DNA of 44,668 bases, from contig FCNR01000069.1 of NCBI GenBank assembly GCA_900016875.1, positions 1 through 44,668 on the forward strand. Direction: 5' to 3'. A program made the translations under genes and the position numbers. Position 1 is the first letter of the stretch. Each line of letters begins with the position of its first letter. This stretch comes from Eubacteriaceae bacterium CHKCI004 (lineage in GTDB: Bacteria > Bacillota > Clostridia > Lachnospirales > Lachnospiraceae). Shown here one piece after another: positions 25,878-32,560 of this stretch. Under the pieces are notes generated by a model, which worked only from the letters and a program-made list of their open reading frames with translations, searched no databases and was not told where the DNA came from.

Positions 25878-25983
25878 TTGTTTTTCCTCCGTAATTACAT
25901 CTCTGCTTCAATAAGCGAGTTATGCAATACGGATAACCGCAACATAACTCGCGGTTTTATCTTAATCTCATAAATGTAACCAT
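25878..25983 (-). promoter_or_regulatory. Leader RNA with alternative hairpins ahead of the RlmA-like gene
   Basis: After the leader peptide stop, GCGAGTTATG and CATAACTCGC can form a perfect 10-bp stem, and AACCGC with GCGGTT a competing small stem. The loop of the large stem contains TCCGTA, complementary to TACGGA, which overlaps the gene's ribosome-binding site (GGAGG). Leader stalling could therefore alter access to that site, as in translational attenuation of erm genes. Confidence 0.7.
25957..25983 (-). CDS. Leader peptide MVTFMRLR
   Basis: ATG 25983 lies eight bases after GGAGG and encodes MVTFMRLR, then TAA. The end MRLR contains Arg-Leu-Arg, the +x+ motif at which macrolide-bound ribosomes stall, and is the same tetrapeptide found in the ErmD leader. 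The excellent ribosome-binding site argues that it is translated. Confidence 0.82.
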   Translation of the reverse strand: MVTFMRLR

Positions 25984-26031
25984 TGTGTTGTCCTCCAATC
26001 AATTCCGCAGTATTACTCTGCTTTTAGAAAA

Positions 26032-26060
26032 AGTATAGCACAAAACTATGAACATTTCAA
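26032..26060 (-). promoter_or_regulatory. Promoter of the RlmA-like gene
   Basis: On the minus strand TTGAAA (26060-26055) and TATACT (26037-26032) are separated by 17 bp, with an extended TGC before the -10. It starts right at the 3' end of the preceding gene and gives a leader RNA of about 150 nt. Confidence 0.8.
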
Positions 26061-26062
26061 CT

Positions 26063-26359
26063 CTATTTCAGCCTGTCGGCGACGTTGCTCTCTCTGGCAT
26101 ACCGCCGCGCCGCTTCCCGCCGTTCCTCGCTGTATGGGGCGGTCAGACGGAAAGAGAAGCGGCCTTTCTCAATGTCAAACTCCATGCAGCCCGTTTCCGG
26201 GTCTGCGTCAGTCTGGCGGCACACATCGGGGTGCTGCTCGGCATAGGCGGCAAGCCGCTTCTTCAAGTCGGTGTTGTGGGTACGGATATGGATCAACGGG
26301 TCTTTCTCATCAAACCAGATGTCTGTGACCTTTTTTTGCTTGGGAAGCCCTGTTCGCAT
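26063..26359 (-). CDS. Conserved mobile-element protein of unknown function
   Basis: I do not recognise a named domain in this 98-residue protein. It starts MRTGLPKQKKVTDIWFDEKDP and contains IHIRTHNTDLKKRLAAYAEQHPD and a C-terminal ERREAARRYARESNVADRLK. It is charged, has no membrane segment and looks globular. ATG 26359 follows AGAAAGGAGAGTTT. It lies between TnpW-like and methyltransferase genes in the element operon. Confidence 0.7.
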   Translation of the reverse strand: MRTGLPKQKKVTDIWFDEKDPLIHIRTHNTDLKKRLAAYAEQHPDVCRQTDADPETGCMEFDIEKGRFSFRLTAPYSEERREAARRYARESNVADRLK

Positions 26360-26455
26360 AAACTCTCCTTTCTGCGCCCTCGTTTGGAGAGAGGGGCATT
26401 TTTGAGGGAATTTTCCCGGCTCTTGACTTGGGGAAAATGGGGATTTTCAAATAGA

Positions 26456-26491
26456 AACCGCCCCGGCGAACCATTCTTCGTCCGGGCGGTT
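26456..26491 (-). terminator. Hairpin between TnpW-like gene and the 98-residue gene
   Basis: AACCGCCC and GGGCGGTT form a strong stem around a 20-nt loop, just after the TnpW-like stop. No long T run follows on the minus strand, so it may slow rather than stop transcription. Confidence 0.45.
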
Positions 26492-26492
26492 C

Positions 26493-26687
26493 CTATCGCG
26501 TGATTTTCGTTTTTTCCGGCTCTTGACCGTCCTGCAAGCTGTCGGCAAGTATCACTTTGAGCAGCTTGTCGCGGAATGTTTCTGTGCCGCTGTGGTTGAA
26601 AAACAACTCCGCAACGATGGTCTGTCCGTCCCTCTGTGTCGTGATAACACTGTCGGGGGATTGAGGTGTCCCGTTCTGTTCTGCCAT
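26493..26687 (-). CDS. tnpW: TnpW-like small transposon protein of element 2
   Basis: This 64-residue protein starts MAEQNGTPQSPDSV and contains VAELFFNHSGTETFRDKLLKVI, the same plan as the TnpW-like protein of element 1 (hydrophilic start, short strand-rich core, DKxxxVL helix). ATG 26687 follows AAAGGAGCCGCCT. It sits directly after the recombinase gene. Confidence 0.7.
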   Translation of the reverse strand: MAEQNGTPQSPDSVITTQRDGQTIVAELFFNHSGTETFRDKLLKVILADSLQDGQEPEKTKITR

Positions 26688-26713
26688 AGGCGGCTCCTTT
26701 CTCTGGGTGCAAA

Positions 26714-26746
26714 AGAGGGATTTCCCGTAGCCCGGAAAATCCCTCT
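26714..26746 (-). terminator. Terminator-like hairpin after the element 2 recombinase
   Basis: AGAGGGATTT and AAATCCCTCT form a 10-bp stem. On the minus strand it is followed by TTTTGC. It lies 20 bp after the recombinase stop. Confidence 0.55.
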
Positions 26747-26765
26747 TGGTTGTCAGTATTCGGTT

Positions 26766-28616
26766 TTACTGTGCGGGTGCTGCGGCGGCTTCCTGTGCCT
26801 TTTTCTTTGCCCGGTATTCCCGTGCTTTCATGCGGTCATACTCCCGTCGCTTTTCAAGGTTACGCGCCCGGTACTCCCTTGAATACTGCCGGTGGTAGGC
26901 GCGGCTCTTTTCCTTTTGGGCTTCCTCGATTTTCTCCCGCATTTGCCGGATTTCCTGCTCCGTTGGCTCTGTAAGCTGTGTCACTTCGTTCTCAAATTTG
27001 CCGATATAGTTGAAATATATCCCGATGTGCTGAATGGCTTGTTTTGCCCTTTTCTTGTCGCGCTCATGCACTTCAATCCGGCTGATAAACTCGTTGAGAA
27101 TGGCGGGGGTCAGGTCGGTAAAGGCAGCGTAGCGTTCCGTCAGCTTCAAAAACTTCTGCGCCCGTCCGCCCGCGTTCTCAAAAGCGGATAGCTGCTCTTG
27201 CAGCTCGGCAAGCTCCGCTTTCAGCGCATAGTATTCTTCTGAATACTTCTGCGACATTTGCTCATAGCGGTCTTGCGGGATCGTGCCGAGGGCGTTGTCC
27301 TCATAGAGCTTGTTCAGCACCTTGTCAATCTGTTCAAGGCGCGTCGTGATTTGCGGGATACGCTTCTGCTGTTTCTTGGTCTTGTCGGTCTGCTGCATGG
27401 CAAGGTTCTTTTTCACTAAGGCTTCAAACTCCGCCCGGTTGCTGATAGAGTAGTCCTCGATTTTCTTCAGCACTTCCGCGACGGTCTGCATGAGCAAATC
27501 CGCGTCAATGATGTGTGGGGAATGGCACTTGGGGTTTTTGGCTTTCCCCTTGTGGTACTCGCTGCAATAGGCAACGTGCCGCTTGCCGCCGTTTCTGTAA
27601 TCTATGCGGATGTGCATTTTTGCGCCGCAATCCTTACAGAAAAGCAAGCCCGACAAAGGGTGGATTTCCCCGTCCCCGTTGGGGCGTCTGACGGGCGCGT
27701 TTTCCAAAATCCGCTGTGCGGTTTCAAAGTCGGCGCGGTCAATAATCGGCTCATGCACATTTTCGGTTATCTGCCATTGGCTCCGGTCTACATAGTGGTT
27801 CCGCTTGTCCCGGAAATGCTTTGTAGTCTTGAAGTTGACTACATCGCCGCAATACTCCTGCCGCGTAAGGATATGGGTCAAGGTGGCTTTGTTCCACTTG
27901 TAGCGGTTATCCTCATTGAGCGCCTTGTTTTTACACGTTCCCCGTCCCCGGTCTTTCATGTAGAAAGTGGGGGTAGGGATTTGCTCGTTTTTCAGATATA
28001 CGGCGATTTGGTTGCGGTTCTTCCCGCCGATAAACAAACGGAAAATAAGGCGCACAACCTCGGCGGCTTCCTCGTCGATTATCCAAAAATCCTTGTTGTC
28101 CGGGTCTTTGACATAGCCGTAGGGGGCTTCGGTGGCAATCGGCTTTCCGCTCATGCCTTTGGTCTTAATGCCCGTTTTCACTTTCTTGCTGATGTCCTTT
28201 GCGTACCACTCCGACATGATGTTGATAAAGGGCGCAAACTCCAATGTGTCGGGCTTCTCGCTGTCAATGCCGTTGTTGACCGCGATAAAACGCACGTTGT
28301 TCCGTCTGAATATCTCCATAGCGTTGCCGACTTGGAGATAGTCGCGCCCCCAGCGGGTAAGGTCTTTCATAATGCAAACGCCGATTTTCCCGTTTTCAAC
28401 GTCCTCCATCATGCGGGAGTAGGCAGAACGGTCAAAAAATCTGCCGCTTTCATCGTCGTCGATGTAGTGCCGGATATTCGTCAGCCGCTGCCCTCTGGCG
28501 TAGTTCTCCAAAAAGATTTTCTGGTTCTGTATGCTGTTGCTCTCGCCGCCGTCCCTGTCCTCGTCCCCTACGGAAAGACGGGAGTAAAGGGCTGTGATTT
28601 TGTTGTAATCATTCAT
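26766..28616 (-). CDS. tnpX: Large serine recombinase (TnpX-type) of element 2
   Basis: This 616-residue recombinase has YSRLS at residues 11-15 (catalytic serine 15), DLTRWGRDYLQVG, a recombinase domain and a zinc ribbon (CKDCG, later CSEYHKGKAKNPKC). A long coiled coil and a basic tail of KSRAYHRQYSREYRARN type follow. ATG 28616 lies eight bases after AGGAGG. The frame is open to the element border at 28676, but the extra residues come from the junction. It differs clearly from the element 1 and element 3 recombinases. The gene is the first of the element and reads inward. Confidence 0.95.
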   Translation of the reverse strand: MNDYNKITALYSRLSVGDEDRDGGESNSIQNQKIFLENYARGQRLTNIRHYIDDDESGRFFDRSAYSRMMEDVENGKIGVCIMKDLTRWGRDYLQVGNAMEIFRRNNVRFIAVNNGIDSEKPDTLEFAPFINIMSEWYAKDISKKVKTGIKTKGMSGKPIATEAPYGYVKDPDNKDFWIIDEEAAEVVRLIFRLFIGGKNRNQIAVYLKNEQIPTPTFYMKDRGRGTCKNKALNEDNRYKWNKATLTHILTRQEYCGDVVNFKTTKHFRDKRNHYVDRSQWQITENVHEPIIDRADFETAQRILENAPVRRPNGDGEIHPLSGLLFCKDCGAKMHIRIDYRNGGKRHVAYCSEYHKGKAKNPKCHSPHIIDADLLMQTVAEVLKKIEDYSISNRAEFEALVKKNLAMQQTDKTKKQQKRIPQITTRLEQIDKVLNKLYEDNALGTIPQDRYEQMSQKYSEEYYALKAELAELQEQLSAFENAGGRAQKFLKLTERYAAFTDLTPAILNEFISRIEVHERDKKRAKQAIQHIGIYFNYIGKFENEVTQLTEPTEQEIRQMREKIEEAQKEKSRAYHRQYSREYRARNLEKRREYDRMKAREYRAKKKAQEAAAAPAQ

Positions 28617-28672
28617 GTGCATATCCTCCTGTGCGTCCATGTAGAGTTCCTTTACACTTAAGATTATGCACT

Positions 28673-28972
28673 CCATCGGGCAGAGCCGTACTCCGCGCCC
28701 TTGCGGTATTTCTTCGCGTTTTTCCCTTTGACATAGACTATCAAGCGGATAATCACCGCACCGACAATGCCGACAAGCAAATCCAACGGGTAAACGCTCG
28801 GCAAGGCGTTTTCAAAGGCTGCGGAAAATCCTTGTGTGATATTCAGTATCTTTGCAGAAATATCCGCGCCGGGGGCAAGCCGCACCGCCTGTCCGACTTT
28901 ATCAAAGAGATAGACAAAGAACACATAGGGGATATTCGGAAGTATCAGCTTTTTGTAGTTGATCTGCTTCAT
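28673..28972 (-). pseudogene. virD4: virD4 coupling protein gene, 5' part (interrupted by element 2)
   Basis: ATG 28972 begins MKQINYKKLILPNIPYVFFV, followed by two membrane helices (residues about 8-25 and 64-83) and KKYRKGAEYGSARW. At residue 100 the frame enters element 2 and stops after two residues (SA). This is the membrane anchor of the VirD4-type coupling protein; the ATPase part is at 19380-20865. The start overlaps the PcfB-like gene stop as ATGA. Confidence 0.92.
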
Positions 28973-29442
28973 ATCTCGCGCCCCCTGTCCATTTTCTTTA
29001 CCTTGTCGCGGGCGGCGTTAAGCTGCTTCGCCTTGTCCTTTGCAGCGGCAAGGGCTTTGCGGATAGAGGGCTTTTTCTCCCGGTTCAGCTTCTTTGCGGA
29101 AAACTCTTGAAACGCTGCGGTCATAACGTCCGCGTCCCGGCCTTTGAAAAACACAAGGTAACGGGTCTGCTCGCCCTTAACCTTTTTTAGCGAAAAATCT
29201 ATGTTGTATTTCTTCGCCGTACTCTCAAAGGCTTTAATATTGCTGTCGGTGATCTCGATGTTGGAAACACCCGCGTTCTGCTTCATAAGCTGCCGCATGG
29301 TCTGTTTCCCATGCGCGGGTTTGCTTTTCTGCTCCAAAAACTTTTGGATTGCTTTCTGTAACGCCTGTTCGGTAAGCCGCGCCGCGCCTTTTCCCACTTT
29401 GACGTATAGGGCAATCGTTTTTTGGGTTACTTCCTCCTGCAA
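28969..29442 (-). CDS. PcfB-family (DUF3801) conjugation protein
   Basis: This 157-residue cytoplasmic protein has the PcfB/DUF3801 plan: a helical start, NIEITDSNIKAFESTAKKYNIDF, and YLVFFKGRDADVMTAAFQEF, then a lysine-rich tail. In related systems PcfB works with the coupling protein to bring the relaxosome to the channel. The start is TTG 29442, eight bases after AAGGAG. Its stop overlaps the virD4 start by 4 bp, so the two are coupled. Confidence 0.85.
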   Translation of the reverse strand: MQEEVTQKTIALYVKVGKGAARLTEQALQKAIQKFLEQKSKPAHGKQTMRQLMKQNAGVSNIEITDSNIKAFESTAKKYNIDFSLKKVKGEQTRYLVFFKGRDADVMTAAFQEFSAKKLNREKKPSIRKALAAAKDKAKQLNAARDKVKKMDRGREI

Positions 29443-29478
29443 GGTATCAACTCCTTTCCCGGTAAAGTGCGGCTATGC

Positions 29479-30423
29479 TCATTCGCCGCCGTATAAGTCG
29501 TGATTGACAAGGGCGGTATAGTAGCTGTCAATGGTACTCGGCGCGTTGAACAGCACCGCTTTTAGATACTGCTTGATGTTGCGCACTTTGGTTGTGTTCT
29601 CCCTCATGCAATCCAAAACAAACTCAATATGGCTGCTGTTCAGCTTCAAAAACTTGGATTTCACCAATTCGGCGGGGTAGTCGTCCCCGGCAATACGGAT
29701 TGTCTTTCGGGCTGTGCAGACGGTTTCCAGCATAAGGTCAACAATCTCGTCCAAACGGTCTTTGTCAATTTTGCAGTTTTGAATGAGATGGTCGTATTCG
29801 ATATTGTCCTTGATAATCTCCCTGTAAATCTCTACTGCGCTATTGCTTTTCGCTTCCGTTCTTTTCCTTTCCGGCGGCGTAGCCGCTTCGCCATGCGCAA
29901 AGGGCAAGGGGTTTAGGGAATGGAAAGGAATGGAATCGGTACTTGATAAATCAGTAATTGATTGTTCTTTACTTAATATATCTTTATTTAATTGCGTTGG
30001 ATTTTCCAACGTAGGTTTTTCCTGCGTAGGTTTTTCCAACGTTGGATTATCCAATGTTGGATTTTCCAATGTAGGTAAATCCAATATAGGCGGCTGTCCG
30101 CCGCTGGTAGCTGCTTCCGGCTCTCGCGGCTGCGGCTGCTCGTATATGACGTAATCTGCGCCCCGCAAGCGTCCCTTTTCGTCGCGCTCCCGGCTGCGCA
30201 CGATATATCCGGCTTTTTCGAGTTCCTTTACCGCTTCGCGGATTGCGTCGATCTTCTCCCGGTTGATATGGGATAAGCCCGCAAGGGTATAATCCCAATC
30301 TTCGGGCAGCGAAAGCATTTGCGACAACAAGCCCTTTGCCTTTAAGGACAATTCCTTGTTTCGCAAGTGGTGGTTGCTCATAACGGTATATCCCGTATTT
30401 CGCTCCACTCTGAAAACTGCCAT
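29479..30423 (-). CDS. Replication initiator/DnaD-like HTH protein with DUF6017-like C-terminus
   Basis: This 314-residue protein starts MAVFRVERNTGYTVMSNHHL, followed by a winged helix (SLKAKGLLSQMLSLPEDWDY, then REAVKELEKAGYIVR). The C-terminal part (EIYREIIKDNIEYDHLI... VRNIKQYLKAVLFNAPST) is the DUF6017-type domain of mobile-element initiators. Between them, at about residues 115-145, is a run of six or seven five-residue repeats of form PT-L/Q-E/D-N/K. ATG 30423 follows GTGAGGAAAT. It is the first backbone gene of the conjugation block seen here. Confidence 0.85.
   Translation of the reverse strand: MAVFRVERNTGYTVMSNHHLRNKELSLKAKGLLSQMLSLPEDWDYTLAGLSHINREKIDAIREAVKELEKAGYIVRSRERDEKGRLRGADYVIYEQPQPREPEAATSGGQPPILDLPTLENPTLDNPTLEKPTQEKPTLENPTQLNKDILSKEQSITDLSSTDSIPFHSLNPLPFAHGEAATPPERKRTEAKSNSAVEIYREIIKDNIEYDHLIQNCKIDKDRLDEIVDLMLETVCTARKTIRIAGDDYPAELVKSKFLKLNSSHIEFVLDCMRENTTKVRNIKQYLKAVLFNAPSTIDSYYTALVNHDLYGGE
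29998..30090 (-). repeat. 15-bp tandem coding repeats in the initiator gene
   Basis: The DNA encoding the PTLEN-like units consists of 15-bp copies of the type CCAACGTTGGATTTT with small changes. They are in frame and vary mostly at wobble bases. The repeat number is likely to vary between strains. Confidence 0.75.
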
Positions 30424-30551
30424 ATTTCCTCACTTCCTCTCTTGGTATGCGTGGACAATTAGAAAGCCGTTTTCGGCTGTTTTGGTATTGCAATATGCCC
30501 TTTGCCGTTTTCGCGTCTGCAAAGCCGCATGGCACAAGGGCTTTTGCCCGT

Positions 30552-30770
30552 CTATTTGTCCATGCTGGCGTGCGTTTTCCGCGTCCTTTTGCCGGGGCAA
30601 TAGGGACACTCTTTGAAAACGCAAAACTCATATTTCCACCCGGGGCGGTAGAAACGGCAAGTGCCGCAATCTTCATCATCTCCGGCACAACCGGATTGAT
30701 AGCGGTCAAATCCCGGCTTCTGCTGCATGAGCAATTCAAACGCCCGCTGCTTGCCCTTTGTGAAATACAT
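30552..30770 (-). CDS. Small cysteine-rich protein of the conjugative element
   Basis: This 72-residue protein begins MYFTKGKQRAFELLMQQKPG and contains several cysteines in the pattern C-x6-C-x2-C, then C, C, C-x2-C (GCAGDDEDCGTCRFY, CVFKECPYCPG), probably zinc-binding. ATG 30770 is ten bases after AGGAGG. The frame is open to 30827, but that part lies in the upstream terminator. Similar proteins precede the initiator in Tn1549-type elements; the function is unknown. Confidence 0.75.
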   Translation of the reverse strand: MYFTKGKQRAFELLMQQKPGFDRYQSGCAGDDEDCGTCRFYRPGWKYEFCVFKECPYCPGKRTRKTHASMDK

Positions 30771-30804
30771 TCCGGCTGCACCTCCTTTCCTGCGGGCATA
30801 AAAA

Positions 30805-30849
30805 AACGGCGTTACTTTCTCCCCCAAAGGGGTTAAGGTAACGCCGTTT
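30805..30849 (-). terminator. Intrinsic terminator upstream of the Cys-rich gene
   Basis: AACGGCGTTAC and GTAACGCCGTT form an 11-bp stem, with an inner CCCC/GGGG stem in the loop. On the minus strand seven T follow. It would stop transcription entering from the right and so insulate the conjugative element. Confidence 0.8.
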
Positions 30850-30949
30850 GTGTGCGTATTCAGTTTTTAACACATTCCCTGTCTATCCGCTGTCCGCAAA
30901 ACCATTGATTTTATTAGCTTTTTGCCGCTATCGCTATCACACCTCATTA
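30850..30949. other. Probable end of the conjugative element
   Basis: About 100 bp of A/T-rich sequence lies between the terminator and the point where serine recombinase sequence begins (from TTCCAGCGG at about 30950). It contains no gene. The abrupt switch inside a coding sequence suggests this is the terminal segment of the conjugative element. I did not recognise a specific att sequence. Confidence 0.5.
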
Positions 30950-32386
30950 TTCCAGCGGCCCGGATTTCAAGCCATGCTTGCAGACATTGAAGCCGGGAAA
31001 GTCGGCACCGTCATAGTCAAGGACATGAGCAGGCTGGGGCGTAATTACTTGCAGGTGGGATTTTACACGGAAATGCTGTTCCCTCAAAAGGGCGTGCGTT
31101 TTATCGCTGTCAATGACAACGTGGACAGCGCAAACGGCGGCATGGACAATGATTTTACCCCTCTGCGGAACTTATTTAACGAATGGCTGGTGAGAGATAC
31201 GAGCAAGAAAATCAAGGCAGTAAAGAAAGCAAAAGGCATGAGCGGCAAGCCTGTAACCAGCAAGCCAGTCTATGGCTATCTCATGGACAAGGACGAGAAC
31301 TATATCGTTGACGAGGAAGCCGCCCCGGTTGTCCGGCAGATTTACCAGCTTTGCCTTGCGGGAAATGGCCCGACCAAGATTGCCCGTATGCTGACGGAGC
31401 AGCAAATCCCCACGCCGGGGACGCTGGAATACCGCAGGACGGGCAGCACCCGACGCTACCACCCCGGCTATGAGTGCAAGTGGGCGACAAACACCGTCGT
31501 CCATCTGCTGGAAAACCGGGAGTACACTGGCTGTCTGGTAAACTTCAAGACGGAGAAGCCCTCTTACAAGGTCAAGCACAGCGTTGAGAACCCCATCGAG
31601 AAGCAGGCTATCTTCCCAAATCACCATGAGCCGATTATCGACACGGAAACATGGGAGCGTGTGCAGGAGTTACGCAAGCAGCGAAAACGCCCGAACCGCT
31701 ATGATGAAGTGGGGCTGTTCTCTGGTATGCTGTTCTGCGCCGACTGCGGCCATGTGCTGTATCAGCAGCGGTATCAGAACAAGAACCGCAAGCAGGACTG
31801 TTATATCTGCGGCAGCTACAAGAAGCGTACCCGTGACTGTACGGCACACTTTATCCGCACCGACCTTTTGACGGCGGGCGTGCTTTCCAATCTCCGGCAA
31901 GTGACGGAATACGCCGCCAGGCATGAGAGCCGCTTTGTAAAGCTGCTCATCCAGCAGAACGAAATCGGCGGCAAGAGAAAGACCGCCGCAGCCACGAAGC
32001 AGCTTGAACAGGCCCAGACACGCATTGCCGAAGTGAACCGCATTATCAAGCGGCTGTATGAGGACAATGTAAGCGGCAAAATCAGCGACGAGCGTTTCAT
32101 GGAGCTGTCGGCGGACTATGAGCAGGAGCAGCGGGAACTGAAAGACCGGGCTGCCGCTTTGCAGGAGGAACTTTCCAAGTCGCAGGCCGCCACCGTCAAC
32201 GCCGAGAAATTCATGGGGATTGTGAGAAAGCACCTTGCTTTTGAAGAATTGACCCCCACCCTCTTGCGGGAAATGATTGAGAAAATCGTCGTGCATGAGT
32301 GCAGCTATGACGAGAACGGCACCCGCAGGCAGGACATTGAGATTTATTACAGCTTTGTCGGCAAGATAGACTTGCCGGAAGCCTAA
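30950..32386 (+). pseudogene. tnpX: Serine recombinase of element 3, 5'-truncated
   Basis: From FQRPGFQAMLADIEAG to the end LPEA this is nearly the same protein as the element 1 recombinase. About the first 62 residues, including the catalytic YxRLS serine, are absent, so the visible part cannot be active. The frame happens to stay open through the element end back to 30848, with no ribosome-binding site. The zinc ribbon and coiled coil are intact. The missing 5' part may lie beyond the left edge if the conjugative element inserted into this gene. Confidence 0.9.
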
Positions 32387-32393
32387 CGCCTGA

Positions 32394-32425
32394 CCTATCC
32401 GACACAGCCCTAAGTGCCGGATAGG
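32394..32425 (+). terminator. Terminal hairpin of element 3
   Basis: CCTATCCGACAC and GTGCCGGATAGG form a stem with one G-T pair. It is the counterpart of the hairpin at 6808-6840 and lies just after the recombinase stop. Confidence 0.6.
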
Positions 32426-32475
32426 AACGGCAAAATTTTTTACACTTCTATTACTTCTTTATCGCACATTAGCAA

Positions 32476-32510
32476 AAGCTTTCGGCTTCTATTGCCGGAA
32501 GCTTTTTTTT
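32476..32510 (+). terminator. Chromosomal terminator at the element 3 border
   Basis: GCTTTCGGC and GCCGGAAGC form a 9-bp stem followed by eight T. It should serve the gene now displaced to the far side of the inserted elements. The insertion is at the 5' foot of the stem. Confidence 0.82.
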
Positions 32511-32520
32511 GGATTATACT
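32492..32520 (+). promoter_or_regulatory. Promoter of the repeat-protein gene
   Basis: TTGCCG (32492-32497) and TATACT (32515-32520) are separated by 17 bp. The promoter overlaps the terminator hairpin just upstream. Its closeness to the element border means both are within 50 bp of the insertion. Confidence 0.6.
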
Positions 32521-32560
32521 GTGAGAGACAATACATTTCATTGAAGAAAAGAGACGAATC

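Larger units (their letters stand above)
20866..28676 (-). mobile_element. Element 2: mobilizable serine-recombinase transposon (about 7.8 kb)
   Basis: The element splits virD4. The 5' part ends ...GSARW with bases CGATGG, and the 3' part begins TCATGGGGAAACGCC. CCAT on the plus strand occurs at both junctions (20862-20865 and 28673-28676), and joining through it restores GSARWGNAEDIKPY. All element genes read leftwards: recombinase, TnpW-like, a 98-residue protein, RlmA-like methyltransferase with leader, DUF3847-like protein, relaxase and primase-helicase. Because only a few bases repeat at the ends, insertion by the TnpX-type recombinase is the best explanation. Confidence 0.88.
1..30949 (-). 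mobile_element. Tn1549-type integrative conjugative element backbone (partial)
   Basis: The leftward gene order Rep, PcfB-like, VirD4, Maff2-like, VirB6/TrbL-like, PrgI-like, VirB4 is that of the Tn1549/CTn family of Firmicutes conjugative elements. The left part, which would include the integrase and relaxase, lies outside the window. The right boundary is placed at about 30,949, where sequence changes to the middle of a serine recombinase gene. The backbone is interrupted by an IS110 element and by two recombinase-borne elements. Once these are removed it is collinear, with no backbone gene visibly lost in this window. The exact terminal sequence of the element was not recognised. Confidence 0.8.
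30950..32475 (+). mobile_element. Right end of element 3 (TnpX-type transposon remnant)
   Basis: The 3' part of the recombinase gene is followed by a hairpin and terminus almost identical to the end of element 1: GGATAGGAACGGCAAAATTTTTT, then CTTCTTTATC and CACATTAGC. By this alignment the element stops at AGC-AA near 32473-32475, where chromosome begins. Its other end is not in the window. Confidence 0.82.

Noticed and set aside
27513..28661. Long open frame on the plus strand opposite the element 2 recombinase (382 codons)
   Set aside because: It mirrors the recombinase gene, lacks a ribosome-binding site and has no family features. The minus-strand frame has all catalytic motifs.
30430..30624. 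64-codon minus-strand frame between the initiator and the Cys-rich gene
   Set aside because: It overlaps the Cys-rich gene by about 70 bp, has no good ribosome-binding site and its composition looks non-coding. A short real gene cannot be fully excluded.
810..32386. tRNA genes as integration targets
   Set aside because: I looked for tRNA-like cloverleaf ends at the element borders and saw none; insertions are in protein genes or beside a terminator.
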